Source: JASGDB01 sp049841315 (GTDB taxonomy: Bacteria; Bacteroidota; Bacteroidia; Flavobacteriales; Weeksellaceae). From it: DNA of 6,603 bases. The notes under the pieces were generated by a model. That model made no database searches and had not been told where the DNA came from. It saw only the letters and a program-made list of their open reading frames with translations. Positions 6,577-6,603 of the stretch are shown in pieces (positions within the stretch are counted from its first letter, which is position 1; each line of letters starts with the position of its first letter). The position numbers and the translations under genes are program-made. The stretch spans positions 1 through 6,603 of the forward strand of contig JASGDB010000035.1 in assembly GCA_049841315.1 (NCBI GenBank), written 5' to 3'.

Positions 6577-6603
6577 TTGGAAACTCGGCTAAAATTTTAA
6601 AGA

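Overview
The window looks like part of an integrative conjugative element (conjugative transposon) from a Bacteroidota bacterium, most probably in the Flavobacteriia/Weeksellaceae range. The reasons are the AT-rich sequence, starts without Shine-Dalgarno sequences, tight gene packing, and the gene order traJ-traK-(traL position)-traM-traN, which is typical of CTnDOT-like transfer modules. The exact genus cannot be read from the sequence.

Layout: bases 1-890 are a complete single-ORF insertion sequence of the IS5 family, with 14-bp perfect terminal inverted repeats and an intact DDE transposase. It sits in the 5' part of traJ, so only the C-terminal 205 codons of TraJ (from about 891 to 1512) remain visible. 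Then, all on the + strand and almost without gaps, come traK (VirB8-like), a small one-membrane-span protein in the traL position, traM (VirB10-like) and traN (VirB9-like, with a signal peptide). After a 46-bp gap comes a 633-aa VirD4/MobC-type coupling ATPase. The last 79 bases are non-coding and hold a strong 10-bp hairpin whose loop is complementary to the sequence just downstream.

How they work together: TraJ (polytopic inner membrane), TraK (inner membrane to periplasm), TraM (spanning channel) and TraN (periplasm/outer membrane) are parts of the mating-pair channel. The coupling ATPase brings the relaxase-bound DNA to it. Because TraJ is interrupted, this copy of the element may be unable to transfer unless the protein is supplied in trans or the fragment still works. 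Expression of the genes after the insertion may depend on transcription leaving the IS.

I found no convincing new defence, CRISPR, toxin or RNA-guided system. The most notable observations are the IS interruption of traJ and the structured, possibly pseudoknotted, repeat-like sequence at the 3' end.
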